From Hyphomonas sp. (GTDB lineage Bacteria > Pseudomonadota > Alphaproteobacteria > Caulobacterales > Hyphomonadaceae): a stretch of DNA of 64,000 nucleotides. Shown here piece after piece: positions 40,606-50,556 of this stretch; position 1 is the first letter of the stretch; every line of letters begins with the position of its first letter. The notes beneath the pieces were generated by a model. It saw only the letters and a list, made by a program, of their open reading frames with translations, was not told the origin of the DNA and did no database searches. Where the stretch lies: NCBI RefSeq assembly GCF_017792385.1, contig NZ_CP051230.1, positions 992,001-1,056,000 on the forward strand, in the 5' to 3' direction. Made by a program: the position numbers and the translations under genes.

Positions 40606-42036
40606 TCAGGCAGCCTTGTAGCCCATGACGGCCTTGATTTCGAGGAATTCCTCGAAGCCATACTCACCCCATTCGCGGCCATTGCCGGACTGGCCATACC
40701 CACCAAAGGGCGCCGTGAAGTCAGGGCGGGCGCCATTGACCTGGATCTGGCCGGCGCGGATGCGATTGGCGACCTTGCGGGCCTCGTCTTCCGGTCCCTG
40801 GACGTAGCCAGCGAGGCCATAGACCGTGTCATTGGCCATCTCGACCGCATGGTCGACATCCTCGTACGGGATCATCACGAGCACGGGCCCGAAGATTTCC
40901 TCGCGGGCGATGGTCATGTCATTGGTGACGTTCGCGAACACGGTCGGACGGGCGAAATAGCCCTTGTTGAAGCCTTCCGGGCGACCGGGACCCCCTGCGA
41001 CCAGGGTCGCGCCTTCCTCGATCCCCTTCTGGATGAGATCCTGCACCTTCTGATACTGGTTGCCATTCGAAATCGGACCGATGGCACCCGGCGTTGCCTC
41101 ACCCGGCATCATCACCTTGACCGATTCCGCAGCGGCCTTGGCGATGGCCATGGCCTGTTCCTGCTGGTCTTTCTGCACGAACATGCGGGACGGGGCGTTA
41201 CAGGACTGGCCCGAATTGGTCATCATCTGCATGACGCCGCCGCCCACGGCCTTTTCGAGGTCAGCCGAAGGCAGGATGATGTTCGGGCTCTTGCCGCCCA
41301 GTTCCTGAGCGACGCGCTTGACGGTCGGCGCGGCCGCCTGGGCCACCAGCACGCCGGCGCGGGTGGAGCCTGTGAAGCTCATCATGTCGACATCCGGGTG
41401 CGCGGAAAGTGAAGCGCCAACGCCCGGACCGTCGCCATTGACGAGGTTAAACACGCCTTTCGGCACACCGGCCTCATGCATGATCTCCGTCAGGATCATC
41501 GCATCGAGCGGGGCGATTTCGGACGGTTTCAGCACCATGGTACAGCCAGCCGCGATGGCCGGGGCCACCTTGCAGGCGATCTGGTTGAGCGGCCAGTTCC
41601 AGGGCGTGATGAAGCCACAGACACCGATCGGCTCCTTGCGAAGCAGCGTGGTGCCTTTCAGTTCCTCGAATTGATACTCGCGCAAGATGGCCGCCATCGT
41701 CGCGAAGTGGCCCATACCAGCCGGCACCTGGGCGGCATTGGCCAGCCACATCGGGGCACCCATTTCGCTGGAGATCGCCTCGGCCATTTCCGGCATGCGC
41801 GCCTTGATTCCAGCGGCAATCTTCTCCAGCAGCTCCGCGCGATATTCGACGCTGGTCTGGGAGAAGGACGGGAATGCGGCCTTGGCCGCGGCCACGGCCT
41901 TGTCGACATCCGCCTTCGACCCGATGGAGATGACCGCAAAGCTTTCCTCGGTCGCCGGATTCTCGACTTCCATCGTGCGCGGCTCCACGGGGTCCACCCA
42001 TGCGCCATCAATGTAGAATTGCTTGTATTCTTTCAT
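40606..42036 (-). CDS. NAD(P)-dependent aldehyde dehydrogenase
   Basis: A 476-residue aldehyde dehydrogenase oxidising an aldehyde to its acid. Rossmann motif FTGSTRAG, catalytic Glu in QELGGKSPNI and catalytic nucleophile Cys279 in SGQSCNAPSRM are all present, as is the PWNWPL substrate-channel motif. Length is standard. The start at 42036 has GGGAGG upstream. It is a single gene with a terminator. The aldehyde is unknown; products of the PQQ alcohol dehydrogenase are one possibility but the genes are not linked. Confidence 0.93.
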   Translation of the reverse strand: MKEYKQFYIDGAWVDPVEPRTMEVENPATEESFAVISIGSKADVDKAVAAAKAAFPSFSQTSVEYRAELLEKIAAGIKARMPEMAEAISSEMGAPMWLANAAQVPAGMGHFATMAAILREYQFEELKGTTLLRKEPIGVCGFITPWNWPLNQIACKVAPAIAAGCTMVLKPSEIAPLDAMILTEIMHEAGVPKGVFNLVNGDGPGVGASLSAHPDVDMMSFTGSTRAGVLVAQAAAPTVKRVAQELGGKSPNIILPSADLEKAVGGGVMQMMTNSGQSCNAPSRMFVQKDQQEQAMAIAKAAAESVKVMMPGEATPGAIGPISNGNQYQKVQDLIQKGIEEGATLVAGGPGRPEGFNKGYFARPTVFANVTNDMTIAREEIFGPVLVMIPYEDVDHAVEMANDTVYGLAGYVQGPEDEARKVANRIRAGQIQVNGARPDFTAPFGGYGQSGNGREWGEYGFEEFLEIKAVMGYKAA

Positions 42037-42135
42037 GCTCTTCGGGCCTCCCAATGATCCATATGCTGGTCATGACTATAGGTGCCGGACTCGCGACGGG
42101 CGAGTCCTGACGCAGGGTAATTTCGCCAGCCGGTG

Positions 42136-44412
42136 TCAGGCGCCGTGAACGTGATCGACGTCAAAGGCGGCGATGGTTGCCAAGTTCACGATATCACCAA
42201 CCGTAGCGCCAAGCGACGCGATCTGGACCGGCTTTTCCAGGCCCAGAAGCATGGGCCCGATCACCGTGGCGCGGCTCATTGATTCCAGAAGCTTGGTGGA
42301 AATGGAGGCTGCATGAATGGCCGGCATCACGAGCACGTTGGCCGGACCGGTCAGGCGGGAGAACGGATAGAGCAGCTTGTGGCTGGGGTTCAGCGCGACA
42401 TCGGCGCTCATGTCGCCCTCATATTCGAAATCGATATTCTTCATGCTGTCCAGGATCGCCACGGCATCACGCACCTTTTCCCCCCGCTCGCCCATCGGGT
42501 TTCCGAAGGTCGAATAGGACAGGAAGGCCACGCGCGGCGAGAAGCCAAGCGAGCGAACCGAGCGCGCCGCCTCGATGGCGATGCTGGCAAGGTCCTCGCC
42601 CTGCGGAAGCTCGGTAACGCTGGTATCGGCGATGAAGACCGTCCGGCCACGATTGATCACCATGGACATGCCAATGACGGCCTGGCCGGGCAGCGGGTCG
42701 AGCACGAGCAGGGAATCGTTCAGCGCCACATCATAGTTCCGGGTCACACCCGTCACCATGCCGTCTGCGTCGCCATTCTTCAGCATGCAGCACCCGAACA
42801 CGTTGCGATCCTGATTGACGAGCCGCTGGGCATCCCGCTTGAGATAGCCGTCGCGCTGGAGGCGGGCATACAGCATGTCCGTATAGACCGGATTGTTGTC
42901 CGACAGGCGCGCATTGAGGATTTCGAGCGTACCGGGCTGGATGCCCATCTGTTCCATGGCCCGCTCGACCTGGGCTTCGCGGCCGATCAGGATCGGATGG
43001 CCGAGGCCCTGATTCTTGAAGCTGAACGCAGCGCGGACCACGGCCGGTTCCTCGCCTTCCGCAAAGACGATTCGGCGCTGAAGCTCCTTGCAGCGTGCCT
43101 GTACGCCCTGGATGAAGGAGGCCGATGGGTCTGCCCGGCGCGCCAGCGAGTGGCGATAGGCTTCCATGTCGTCGATCGGCTTGCGGGCTACGCCTGTGTC
43201 CATTGCCGCCTGCGCCACGAAGGGCGGGATGAAGCTGATCAGGCGCGGATCGAACGGTGTCGGGATGATATAGTCGCGGCCGAAGCTGGGCCGGGCACCA
43301 TGATAAGCGGCGGCAACCTCGTCCGGGACATCCTCGCGGGCAAGTTCCGCAAGCGCCTGGGCAGCGGCGACCTTCATTTCCTCATTGATGCCGCGGGCGC
43401 GCACATCAAGTGCACCGCGGAAGATATAGGGGAAACCGAGGACGTTGTTCACCTGGTTGGGATAGTCCGACCGGCCGGTGGCGATGATGGCGTCGTCACG
43501 AACGGACTTGATGTCTTCCGGCGTGATTTCCGGATCCGGATTGGCCATGGCGAAGATGATCGGATTCTTGGCCATGGACTTCACCATGTCCTTGGTCACG
43601 GCGCCCTTGACCGAAAGGCCCAGCAATACGTCCGCACCGTCAACGGCCTCGGCCAGCGTGCGCTTCGTTGTCTTGACCGCGAAAGCGGACTTGAACTGGT
43701 CCATCTTCTCCGTGCGGCCTTCATAGACCACACCCGAAGAGTCACACATCAGGATGTTCTCGGCCTTAACGCCCAGATGACGGATCAGCCCGGCGCAGGA
43801 CAGGCCGGCCGCCCCTGCCCCGGAGACGGCAACCTTCAGGTCCTCCATCTTGCGGCCGGTAATGTGGCAGGCATTGATCAGGCCAGCTGCGGCGATGATG
43901 GCCGTGCCGTGCTGGTCGTCATGGAATACCGGAATGTCGAGATCTTCGCGCAGGCGGCTCTCGATGATGAAACAGTCCGGCGAGGAAATGTCTTCCAGAT
44001 TGATGCCACCCCAGGTCGCGCCGATATTGCGCACCGTGGTGATGAACTCCTCGACATCGGTCGTGCTGACCTCGACATCGAAGCTGTCAATGTCGGCAAA
44101 CCGCTTGAACAGGACCGACTTGCCTTCCATCACCGGCTTTGACGCCATTGGCCCCAGATTTCCGAGCCCCAGAATGGCCGTACCATTGGAGATCACGGCG
44201 ACCATGTTGCCCTTGGCGGTGTAATCGTACGCCTTGTCTTCATCTTCAGCGATGGCCAGAACGGGCACTGCAACGCCGGGGCTGTAGGCCAGCGACAGGT
44301 CCCGCTGTGTGCCCATTGGCTTGGTCGGCACCATGGAGATTTTGCCGGCATGTGGCTGCGAGTGGAAATCGAGGGCTTCCTGATCGGTGAAGCTCGGCCG
44401 TTTGGTGGTCAT
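42136..44412 (-). CDS. maeB: NADP-dependent malic enzyme with phosphotransacetylase-like domain
   Basis: A 758-residue multidomain malic enzyme of the MaeB type. The N-terminal 430 residues hold the malic enzyme core (YSPGVAVPVLAI, the catalytic-metal region FHDDQHGTAI and the NADP fold AVSGAGAAGLS). The C-terminal 320 residues are related to phosphate acetyltransferase and act as an allosteric acetyl-CoA sensor in this class. It makes pyruvate and NADPH from malate, useful during growth on C2 compounds. Start at 44412 fits orthologues. It diverges from mutS. Confidence 0.95.
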   Translation of the reverse strand: MTTKRPSFTDQEALDFHSQPHAGKISMVPTKPMGTQRDLSLAYSPGVAVPVLAIAEDEDKAYDYTAKGNMVAVISNGTAILGLGNLGPMASKPVMEGKSVLFKRFADIDSFDVEVSTTDVEEFITTVRNIGATWGGINLEDISSPDCFIIESRLREDLDIPVFHDDQHGTAIIAAAGLINACHITGRKMEDLKVAVSGAGAAGLSCAGLIRHLGVKAENILMCDSSGVVYEGRTEKMDQFKSAFAVKTTKRTLAEAVDGADVLLGLSVKGAVTKDMVKSMAKNPIIFAMANPDPEITPEDIKSVRDDAIIATGRSDYPNQVNNVLGFPYIFRGALDVRARGINEEMKVAAAQALAELAREDVPDEVAAAYHGARPSFGRDYIIPTPFDPRLISFIPPFVAQAAMDTGVARKPIDDMEAYRHSLARRADPSASFIQGVQARCKELQRRIVFAEGEEPAVVRAAFSFKNQGLGHPILIGREAQVERAMEQMGIQPGTLEILNARLSDNNPVYTDMLYARLQRDGYLKRDAQRLVNQDRNVFGCCMLKNGDADGMVTGVTRNYDVALNDSLLVLDPLPGQAVIGMSMVINRGRTVFIADTSVTELPQGEDLASIAIEAARSVRSLGFSPRVAFLSYSTFGNPMGERGEKVRDAVAILDSMKNIDFEYEGDMSADVALNPSHKLLYPFSRLTGPANVLVMPAIHAASISTKLLESMSRATVIGPMLLGLEKPVQIASLGATVGDIVNLATIAAFDVDHVHGA

Positions 44413-44584
44413 TGCGCGGCAATTCCGTTGTTGCAAAAAGTTTCAATTGAGGCGGCAAACTAGGCCGGTGCGAGAGGCATGCCAACCGTAAAACAAGCCG
44501 ATTCCTGCGATATGATCACTTTGTCACGGGCAAGCTGGTGCGAGGCTTTGCGAATCTCCCGCGCTGGCGGTAGCGTCCCCGCCC

Positions 44585-47275
44585 ATGGCTGATACCGCTG
44601 CCCCTGCAAAACCCTCTCCCGCGCCAAGCCCGTTCATGGCGCAATACCTGTCCATCAAGGCCCGGCACGATGATGCGTTGCTGTTTTTCCGGATGGGCGA
44701 TTTCTACGAATTGTTCTTCGAGGACGCCGTCGAAGCCGCCCGTGTGCTGGACATCACGCTAACCTCCCGCGGTGAATATGAGGGCAAGCCGATTCCGATG
44801 GCGGGCGTGCCGTATCATGCTGCCGAAGGATATCTGGCCCGACTGATCAAGGCCGGATGCCGGGTGGCGGTGTGCGAGCAGACCGAGACACCGGCTGAAG
44901 CCAAGAAGCGCGGGTCGAAGGCGATTGTGAATCGGGACATCGTTCGCATCGTCACGCCCGGCACCCTGACCGAGGACGCCCTTCTGCCGGCCCGGCAGGA
45001 CCAGGCGCTGGCTGCCATTGCCCTGGGCAGTGGTGGCACCGAAGCCGCAATTGCAGTGTGCGACGTCTCTACCGGCCGGTTCGGCGTGACGGCCCTGCCT
45101 GCTGAAACACTGGCCGACAGCCTGATGGCCTACCCCCTGTCGGAATTGCTGGTGTCCGAAGGTGATCTGGACCAGGCCGCGATTGCCAATGCCACCGCGT
45201 TATCGAGTGCGCCGGTCACCTTCCGGCCGGCCCGCAGCGCCACCCACAAGAATGGCGAAGCGCTGCTGAAGGAAACCTATGGCATTGCGGCGCTGGATGC
45301 GTTCGGGGATTTCAGCCGTGCGGAACTCGCCGCCATCGGCCTGTTGCTGGACTATGTGAAGCTGACCCAGGCAGGAAGCGACATCCGCCTCGACCCGCCC
45401 GTCCGCGCGCGCGCCGAAGGGCATTTGGCGATTGATCCGGCGACCCGGACGAGTTTGGAGATCGATCGGTCCATGCGGGGCGAGCGGGCCGGATCCCTTC
45501 TGGGCACGATCGACCGCACGGTGACCGCGCCGGGCGCGCGCCTGCTGGGCGCGCGGCTGGCCCGCCCATCTGTCGACCGGCCAGAGATCGAGGCACGGTT
45601 CGACGCGGTATCCTGGTTCGCTGATGATCGCGACACGGTCGAATCCGTCCGCGCCAGCCTGAAAGCAGCACCGGACCTTGAACGCGCCCGCACGCGGCTC
45701 AGGCTGGGCCGGGGCGGTCCGCGGGACCTGGTCGGTATCGGTCGCGCCCTGACCGCCGCCCATGACGCTGCCGTCCGGCTGGCAGAGACCGCGTCCGGCC
45801 TGCCACCGAAGATCGCCGAGGCGATCGCGGCGCTCGATCTGCGCAACAGTGACGCGTTGGCGGCGCTCGCCCGCGACCTTGACGCAGCCTTGTCTGAAAA
45901 CCCGCCGACGCTGGCTCGGGATGGCGGCTTTGTTGCGCCCGGCTGGGATGCCGCCCTGGATGAGGCGCGGGGCCTGCGCGATGACAGCCGCCAGATCATC
46001 GCAGCCCTGCAGGCGCGCTATGCCGAGGAAACCGGCATCACCGCACTGAAGATCAAGTTCAACAATGTGCTTGGCTATTTTGTGGACGTGCCGGCCCGTC
46101 ATGGCGACCCGTTGATGAAGCCGCCTCTGTCGGAAACCTTCATCCATCGCCAGACGCTGGCCAGCAATGTCCGCTTCTCGACGCAGGAGCTTTCGGAACT
46201 TGCCGGCAAGATTTCCCGCGCCGAGGACGAGGCAAAGGCCCGGGAACTGGCCATCTTCGATTCGCTCTGTAAACGGATCGACCAGTTGACCGCATCGCTT
46301 TCGCGTACGGCAGCGGCAATTGCCGAACTGGATGTTGCAGCGGCTTCGGCCGAATGGGCCTTTGAGGCGGATGCGGTCAGGCCCGTCCTGACGGACGATA
46401 CCAGCTTCGCGGCAACCGGTCTGCGCCATCCCGTTGTCGAGGCCGCGCTCAAGAAGGATGGCCAGGGCTTCACGGCCAACCATCTTGACCTGAGCGGCAA
46501 CGAGCCCGGCACCCGGCTCCTGCTGGTAACCGGCCCGAACATGGCCGGCAAGTCGACCTATCTGAGACAGGCCGCCCTCGCGGTGATCCTGGCACAGGCA
46601 GGGCTGTTCGTACCCGCCCGCGCGCTGACGCTCGGCCTGTGCGACCGCATTTTCAGCCGGGTCGGCGCATCGGATGACCTGGCCCGGGGCCGCTCGACCT
46701 TCATGGTGGAGATGGTGGAAACCGCGGCGATCCTCAATCAGGCAACCGAGCGAAGCTTTGTCATCATGGATGAAGTGGGGCGCGGTACATCAACCTGGGA
46801 CGGTCTGGCGATTGCCTGGGCCGCAGTCGAGCACCTGCATTCGGTCAACCGGTCGCGCGCCCTTTTTGCCACACATTATCACGAGCTGACAAAGCTGGTG
46901 GAGGACCTGCCCGGAGCAGCAAATGCGTCCCTCAGGGCAAAGGAATGGAAGGACGATCTCGTCTTCCTGCATGAAGTCCAGCCGGGCCCGGCCGACAAAT
47001 CCTATGGCGTGCAGGTGGCCAAGCTGGCCGGCCTGCCAAAGAAGGCCGTGAAACGCGCCGGACAGATTCTGAAACAGCTGGAAGCCGAACCGAGCGCGCC
47101 GGAAAGCCTGCCCCTGTTCGCTGCGGCCTCGCTTGGGCCGGACACGGAAGATGATGACGTTCTGGACACCGGCCCGTCCGAAGCCGACCTTCTGCTGGAG
47201 CAGATTGATCCGGATTCCCTGACGCCGCGCGAAGCACTGGACCTGCTCTACCGATTGAAATCGCTGGGCGGCTGA
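44585..47275 (+). CDS. mutS: DNA mismatch repair protein MutS
   Basis: An 896-residue mismatch sensor. The N-terminal domain carries the mismatch-probing Phe-x-Glu in MGDFYELFFEDA. The ATPase domain has Walker A GPNMAGKSTYLRQ with Lys656, Walker B FVIMDEVGRGTS and the late THYHEL. Length is near E. coli (853). It is divergent from maeB and its last 28 bp overlap the convergent flavin monooxygenase gene. In E. coli MutS works with MutL, which is not in this window. Confidence 0.98.
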   Translation: MADTAAPAKPSPAPSPFMAQYLSIKARHDDALLFFRMGDFYELFFEDAVEAARVLDITLTSRGEYEGKPIPMAGVPYHAAEGYLARLIKAGCRVAVCEQTETPAEAKKRGSKAIVNRDIVRIVTPGTLTEDALLPARQDQALAAIALGSGGTEAAIAVCDVSTGRFGVTALPAETLADSLMAYPLSELLVSEGDLDQAAIANATALSSAPVTFRPARSATHKNGEALLKETYGIAALDAFGDFSRAELAAIGLLLDYVKLTQAGSDIRLDPPVRARAEGHLAIDPATRTSLEIDRSMRGERAGSLLGTIDRTVTAPGARLLGARLARPSVDRPEIEARFDAVSWFADDRDTVESVRASLKAAPDLERARTRLRLGRGGPRDLVGIGRALTAAHDAAVRLAETASGLPPKIAEAIAALDLRNSDALAALARDLDAALSENPPTLARDGGFVAPGWDAALDEARGLRDDSRQIIAALQARYAEETGITALKIKFNNVLGYFVDVPARHGDPLMKPPLSETFIHRQTLASNVRFSTQELSELAGKISRAEDEAKARELAIFDSLCKRIDQLTASLSRTAAAIAELDVAAASAEWAFEADAVRPVLTDDTSFAATGLRHPVVEAALKKDGQGFTANHLDLSGNEPGTRLLLVTGPNMAGKSTYLRQAALAVILAQAGLFVPARALTLGLCDRIFSRVGASDDLARGRSTFMVEMVETAAILNQATERSFVIMDEVGRGTSTWDGLAIAWAAVEHLHSVNRSRALFATHYHELTKLVEDLPGAANASLRAKEWKDDLVFLHEVQPGPADKSYGVQVAKLAGLPKKAVKRAGQILKQLEAEPSAPESLPLFAAASLGPDTEDDDVLDTGPSEADLLLEQIDPDSLTPREALDLLYRLKSLGG

Positions 47276-48474
47276 TCGCCGGGCGACAGGCCGAGCCGTT
47301 TCAGTGGGCTGCCGAGTCCGCCTGACACCATGGCGGCCAGTATTTGCGGCGCAGGCGGCACGCGGCTGAGCGGCGCGGCCAACCAGTCCCGCAACCAGGC
47401 CAGCACCGCGGAATCAGACTGATAGACGGGCGTGAACAGCCAGCTCATCATCTGGAACAGGCGAACATGACCCGCCCGCATCGCCTTGTAGTGCCTGAGC
47501 TGACGATCAAGCGCACCAGGCTGGCCCAGCGCACGCGCCAGCGCATAAGCATCCAGAAGGGCCATGTTTGCCCCCTGCCCCAATTGCGGACTGGCCGCAT
47601 GCCAGCTGTCACCGACATGGACCAGCCTCTGATTCACCACCGGCGTGTGGGTGCGATGGTCATAGCGGGCAAAGGTCAACTGGTCATGAGATTCGACCCC
47701 GTCCAGCAGGGGGGCCGTTTCCGGCCAGAGCTCGATGGCCTCGCGTTTCCAGGCTTCGAGGGGTGACTGTTTCCATGTGACATGCTGGTCTGCCCGGATC
47801 GACCAGAAATAGGTCAGCGTTTCGGGATCGGATTCCGTCAGGCGTCCGGAAGGCATCACGCCGGCCATCTGCCTTGCCTGCCGGTATTTCTGCGCCAGCG
47901 CATCCTTTTCAAACCCCAGACCATTCCGCCAAGGGAGCGTGGCCCACAACGCACCATAGGCCAGCGATGTGCGGGGGCGAGACGAGAGCGGCGAGCGCAC
48001 GCCAAGAGCATCCACGACCAGGTCGAACGGGCCGAGCGTGTACCCTGCCCCGGTTGTCACATAGCCCGTGGCAGCATGCGCCGAAATGATCCGCGTAGAA
48101 ACTGCAATGTCCGCACCGGCAGTTCTGGCCGCGTCATGCACGAGATTGAAAAGGGCGGGCCGCTGGACCGAGACTCCGCATAGGCCGGGCCGCAACGCGT
48201 CATAGCGCACGTCCAGAACGGTTCGGCCTGACCCGACCGACTCGCCATGCAACCTGCGAAGCGGGGCACCAAGCCGCTGCGCATCGCTCCGAAGGCCCAG
48301 TTCACCCAGAATAGCCAGACCGGTTTCCTGCAGGATCAGTCCCGAACCGACAGGCTGGGGCGCGTCGAACTGGTCGAACACTGTGACCTGATGGCCCTGC
48401 CGCGCCAGCAAGGCGGCAGCCGCGAGGCCGCCAATGCCGGCGCCGGCGACGGCAATGTTCAGCGAGGTAGCCAC
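47248..48474 (-). CDS. FAD-dependent monooxygenase
   Basis: A 408-residue flavoprotein hydroxylase of the PHBH/UbiH class. The dinucleotide site IAVAGAGIGGLAAAALL opens the protein, DLVVDALGVRSPL is the DG-type motif, and VHVGDSWHAASPQLGQGANM is the GD motif closing the FAD site. Start is GTG 48474, one base after the TGA of the upstream TAXI gene, so the two are coupled. Substrate unknown; linkage to an orphan TAXI protein suggests an imported organic acid only as a guess. Overlaps mutS by 28 bp. Confidence 0.88.
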   Translation of the reverse strand: MATSLNIAVAGAGIGGLAAAALLARQGHQVTVFDQFDAPQPVGSGLILQETGLAILGELGLRSDAQRLGAPLRRLHGESVGSGRTVLDVRYDALRPGLCGVSVQRPALFNLVHDAARTAGADIAVSTRIISAHAATGYVTTGAGYTLGPFDLVVDALGVRSPLSSRPRTSLAYGALWATLPWRNGLGFEKDALAQKYRQARQMAGVMPSGRLTESDPETLTYFWSIRADQHVTWKQSPLEAWKREAIELWPETAPLLDGVESHDQLTFARYDHRTHTPVVNQRLVHVGDSWHAASPQLGQGANMALLDAYALARALGQPGALDRQLRHYKAMRAGHVRLFQMMSWLFTPVYQSDSAVLAWLRDWLAAPLSRVPPAPQILAAMVSGGLGSPLKRLGLSPGDQPPSDFNR

Positions 48475-48475
48475 C

Positions 48476-49771
48476 TCAGCCGGCGACGGCCACGGGATTG
48501 CGCCCGCGCACCAGCTGCTTGACGAACTCGACATGGCTGCGCAGGCGATACAGGTCATCCGTATAGGACAGGGGCACTTCGACGGCCCCGATTTCCGCCT
48601 GCAGGTTTTCCAGATCGTCCAGAACCCTGTTGCAGGTCTCCTGTGACTCGGCGGCGCGTCCGCGATCTTCCAGTTCGCGCAGGTCGGCATACCAGACATA
48701 GATCTTCCGCCGCACACGCCAGCGATAGATCGGCGGGGCCACCCGCACCAGCGGGAACAGGAGGGTCAGCAGCGGAATGGCAAGTATCCAGGCCCGCTCG
48801 AGAAAGTTTGCGACATCGAAGGAGAAGTAGCGGCGTAGAAAGGACGGACCGTCCTGATAGTAGCGACGCGCCTGGTCCGTGATTGGCAGGTCTGTCACAT
48901 CCGGATCTGGATACTGCCCACCGGCGGCCAGCAGGGTGCCCTCGGAGTGAATGGCCATGGCGGCATCCATCAGCAGGGATTCGATGGCCGGGTGCAGATC
49001 CTTGCGCACGACCAATTGGGCGACCGGCGCAACCAGAGGCACATCTTCCGCCGGCACATTGAGGCCGATATCGACAACGCCGCGCAGCAGAACGATGTCG
49101 GAGAGCGCCTCATGGCGCCGGGCCAGTGCCGGCGCCCGGTCGAATCGCATCAGGCGAACCTCATCGCTGCGCAGCAACCGGTCGACATAGGATGCCTCGA
49201 TCGATGCCGCGAAGGCCGCCGCGTCGATCTCCCCGGCGAGCAGGGCCGTCGCGGCTGCATTCCCCGACAGGGAGAGGCGAGACGCATCGACCCATTCCCC
49301 GCCATAATCGGTTTCCAGTTCGAGCGCGAGCATGCGCGTGCCGGACCCCTGCCCGCCGACCGCCATGCGGAGATTTCTCAGATCGCCCAGGGTTTCGGCC
49401 TCGACGTCCTGGCGCGCGAACACCCAGAAAGGTTCAGGGAACAGGCCCCCCAGCGACCGCAGCTTTTCCTCATCCCGCGGAGTGGACAGGCCGCCCTGGA
49501 CGAGGCCGACATCCACTTCGGAATCATCGAGCAGACGCAAATTGTCGATCGAGCCCTGGGTTTCCACCAGTTCGACCTCGACGCCCTCTTCCGCCAACAG
49601 GCGCTGATAGCGTTCGGCAAAGGCATGATACGCGCCGCCCGGACTGCCGGCGGCAAACCGGATGGTTTTTGGCGGCGCCGGATCCATCAGCATGAGCGCC
49701 AGCAGGACGCCTGCAAACGCAACGGCCACGAGGGGCCAATAGACTTTCAGGAAGTCTCTCAATGCCGACAT
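48476..49771 (-). CDS. TAXI-family solute-binding protein with membrane anchors
   Basis: A 431-residue protein. A hydrophobic helix (about 12-32) precedes a TAXI-type periplasmic binding domain (about 40-310: IRFAAGSPGGAYHAFAERYQ, then ETQGSIDNLRLLD). A second helix (about 335-355: WILAIPLLTLLFPLV) returns to a C-terminal cytosolic segment with coiled-coil character. TAXI proteins normally serve TRAP transporters, but no TRAP membrane subunits are nearby. The C-terminal extension suggests a membrane-bound sensor or adaptor. It is coupled to the monooxygenase gene. Confidence 0.85.
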   Translation of the reverse strand: MSALRDFLKVYWPLVAVAFAGVLLALMLMDPAPPKTIRFAAGSPGGAYHAFAERYQRLLAEEGVEVELVETQGSIDNLRLLDDSEVDVGLVQGGLSTPRDEEKLRSLGGLFPEPFWVFARQDVEAETLGDLRNLRMAVGGQGSGTRMLALELETDYGGEWVDASRLSLSGNAAATALLAGEIDAAAFAASIEASYVDRLLRSDEVRLMRFDRAPALARRHEALSDIVLLRGVVDIGLNVPAEDVPLVAPVAQLVVRKDLHPAIESLLMDAAMAIHSEGTLLAAGGQYPDPDVTDLPITDQARRYYQDGPSFLRRYFSFDVANFLERAWILAIPLLTLLFPLVRVAPPIYRWRVRRKIYVWYADLRELEDRGRAAESQETCNRVLDDLENLQAEIGAVEVPLSYTDDLYRLRSHVEFVKQLVRGRNPVAVAG

Positions 49772-49965
49772 GAATTCCGCCTCCCACCGCGTTCTGCCTG
49801 TGCAGACCCCAGCTGTAGGCCGGGATCTTGCAAGGATCAACAAAACGTAACGCCCTGCCTTCAAATCGCCCCATGCGTGCCGCGCATGGAACCTATTCCG
49901 TTAGAAGAGTGTTCATGAAGGCAGTGCGTCCCCATCTGCATGGGACAAGAGGAAAGGACCGGAAA

Positions 49966-50079
49966 GTGAGCCACCCCATATCCCTGACGAGACTTCTGTC
50001 CATCGGCGTGATGGGCCTTCTGGCGGTGATCGCCTTCGCCATGGTCCTGATGCCGCAACCGTCCCTGTATGCAGGATAG
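49966..50079 (+). CDS. Putative 37-residue membrane peptide
   Basis: Starting at GTG 49966, which follows an AGAGGAAAGG site by 8 bp, the frame encodes a short polar N-terminus, one hydrophobic helix (about 10-30: LLSIGVMGLLAVIAFAMVLM) and a small tail, ending at TAG 50077-50079. An ATG at 49915 would add 17 basic residues. The good ribosome-binding site and clean helix support it, but no family is recognised. It is convergent with rlmH, 3 bp away. Confidence 0.5.
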   Translation: MSHPISLTRLLSIGVMGLLAVIAFAMVLMPQPSLYAG

Positions 50080-50082
50080 GGC

Positions 50083-50547
50083 CTAATCCTTGTGATATGG
50101 CGTACCGGCAAGGATCGAGACAGCACGGTACACCTGTTCGGCCAGCATCACCCGGACAAAGCGGTGCGGCCAGGTCTGCGGGCCGAATGCCATGGTATCC
50201 GGCACGGCAGAACGGACACTGTCTCCATAGCCTTCTGCCCCGCCAATCAGGAAAACCAGGTCCGGAACGCCCTGATCGCGCCATTTCGACAGGTTTCCGG
50301 CAAAGTCACGTGATCGCTGCGCCCGGCCGAATTCATCCAGCCTGATGCATTTGGCACCCGCCGGCAGCTTGGCGAGAATCCGCTCTGCCTCGGCATCCAG
50401 TCCCCCGCCGCTGGCGACTTCGACTTCCTCGATCCCGCGAAATCCCAGCGAACGTGCAATCGGCCCGGCGCGCTTCAGATATTCATCAACAAGGTCACGT
50501 TCGGGCCCGGATTTCATCCGACCAACAACGAGCAACAGGATTCGCAT
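50083..50547 (-). CDS. rlmH: 23S rRNA pseudouridine1915-N3 methyltransferase RlmH
   Basis: A 154-residue SPOUT methyltransferase modifying helix 69 of 23S rRNA in assembled ribosomes. The knot motif FLIGGAEGYG and the C-terminal HRFVRVMLAEQVYRA plus GTPYHK are invariant features of the family. It lies 9 bp downstream of rsfS, the conserved pairing. Length equals orthologues (155 in E. coli). Confidence 0.97.
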   Translation of the reverse strand: MRILLLVVGRMKSGPERDLVDEYLKRAGPIARSLGFRGIEEVEVASGGGLDAEAERILAKLPAGAKCIRLDEFGRAQRSRDFAGNLSKWRDQGVPDLVFLIGGAEGYGDSVRSAVPDTMAFGPQTWPHRFVRVMLAEQVYRAVSILAGTPYHKD

Positions 50548-50556
50548 GCCGGGATG

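Noticed and set aside
42313..44142. 609-codon frame antisense to maeB
   Set aside because: A shadow frame; the minus-strand malic enzyme is full length and intact.
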